From Rhodocyclaceae bacterium (GTDB taxonomy: Bacteria; Pseudomonadota; Gammaproteobacteria; Burkholderiales; Rhodocyclaceae), in assembly GCA_020445805.1 (NCBI GenBank), contig JAGRFX010000014.1, forward strand, positions 1-39,259: DNA of 39,259 bases, in the 5' to 3' direction. A program made the position numbers and the translations under genes. This document shows positions 38,813-39,259 of the stretch, piece by piece (the first letter of the stretch is position 1; each line of letters starts with the position of its first letter). Under the pieces are notes generated by a model. It was not told the origin of the DNA, did no database searches, and saw nothing but the letters and a program-made list of their open reading frames with translations.

Positions 38813-39259
<447 letters not shown>

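Overview
The window is GC-rich throughout and reads as a chromosomal segment of a denitrifying proteobacterium, most likely a gammaproteobacterium. The reasons are an MltA murein transglycosylase, lipobox lipoproteins, a DUF815 ATPase, NtrC/sigma-54 promoters, Fnr/Dnr-type boxes and genes of the cytochrome c-dependent nitric oxide reductase (cNOR) system. I cannot name a genus from sequence alone. I see no phage, insertion sequence, CRISPR array, tRNA or rRNA.

Layout. 1-3.5 kb: end of a DUF815 ATPase with a tiny membrane protein, the lipoprotein MltA, and an ammonium transporter behind a sigma-54 promoter with two NtrC-like sites. 3.9-9.8 kb: a soluble hybrid histidine kinase, a divergent NAD(P)-binding protein/LysR pair, a membrane diguanylate cyclase and a metallophosphoesterase/lipid kinase pair. 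10.9-13.4 kb: an overlapping operon for a mesaconyl-CoA-hydratase-like dehydratase, a VOC protein and an MFS exporter. 13.5-15.7 kb: a sigma-54 activator with a cysteine-bearing PAS domain, a clear sigma-54 promoter with palindromic upstream sites, a long structured leader and a hotdog thioesterase. 15.7-18.1 kb: an MliC-like lipoprotein and an HDOD-REC-GGDEF protein.

The nor genes lie on the minus strand in three separated blocks: norB at the right edge (38.8 kb onward), norE-norF-norQ (27.4-29.1 kb), and a six-gene operon (18.1-23.3 kb) of a small membrane protein, a NapH-type polyferredoxin, a CopD-like membrane protein, norD, an FmdE-like protein and a DUF2189 membrane protein. The last two blocks start from promoters with nearly the same asymmetric Fnr/Dnr-type box (TTGAT-N4-GGCAA) and a TANNNT -10 at a class II distance. 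A stress-type island sits between them (23.5-27.3 kb): CsbD, DUF1328, a NarL-type regulator, a lone receiver, a CHASE3 kinase and an entericidin-like lipoprotein. NorQ and NorD are normally partners that activate NorCB; here they are encoded about 6 kb apart.

29.3-36.3 kb (plus strand): a large surface lipoprotein, a methyltransferase, a perfect Fnr box ahead of a bacteriohemerythrin, a YbaK deacylase, then glutaminase followed by an FHA-PP2C phosphatase, a STAS protein and an anti-sigma-type kinase. The glutaminase promoter repeats the amt design (two NtrC-like sites about 31 bp apart, about 102 bp before the -24 element), so nitrogen limitation probably induces both ammonium uptake and a transcript that ends in a partner-switching module. 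36.4-38.5 kb: DctM/DctQ of a TRAP transporter without a binding protein in view.

Many gene ends carry strong hairpins without a U-tract, often enclosing the stop codons of converging genes; only two canonical U-tract terminators are visible.
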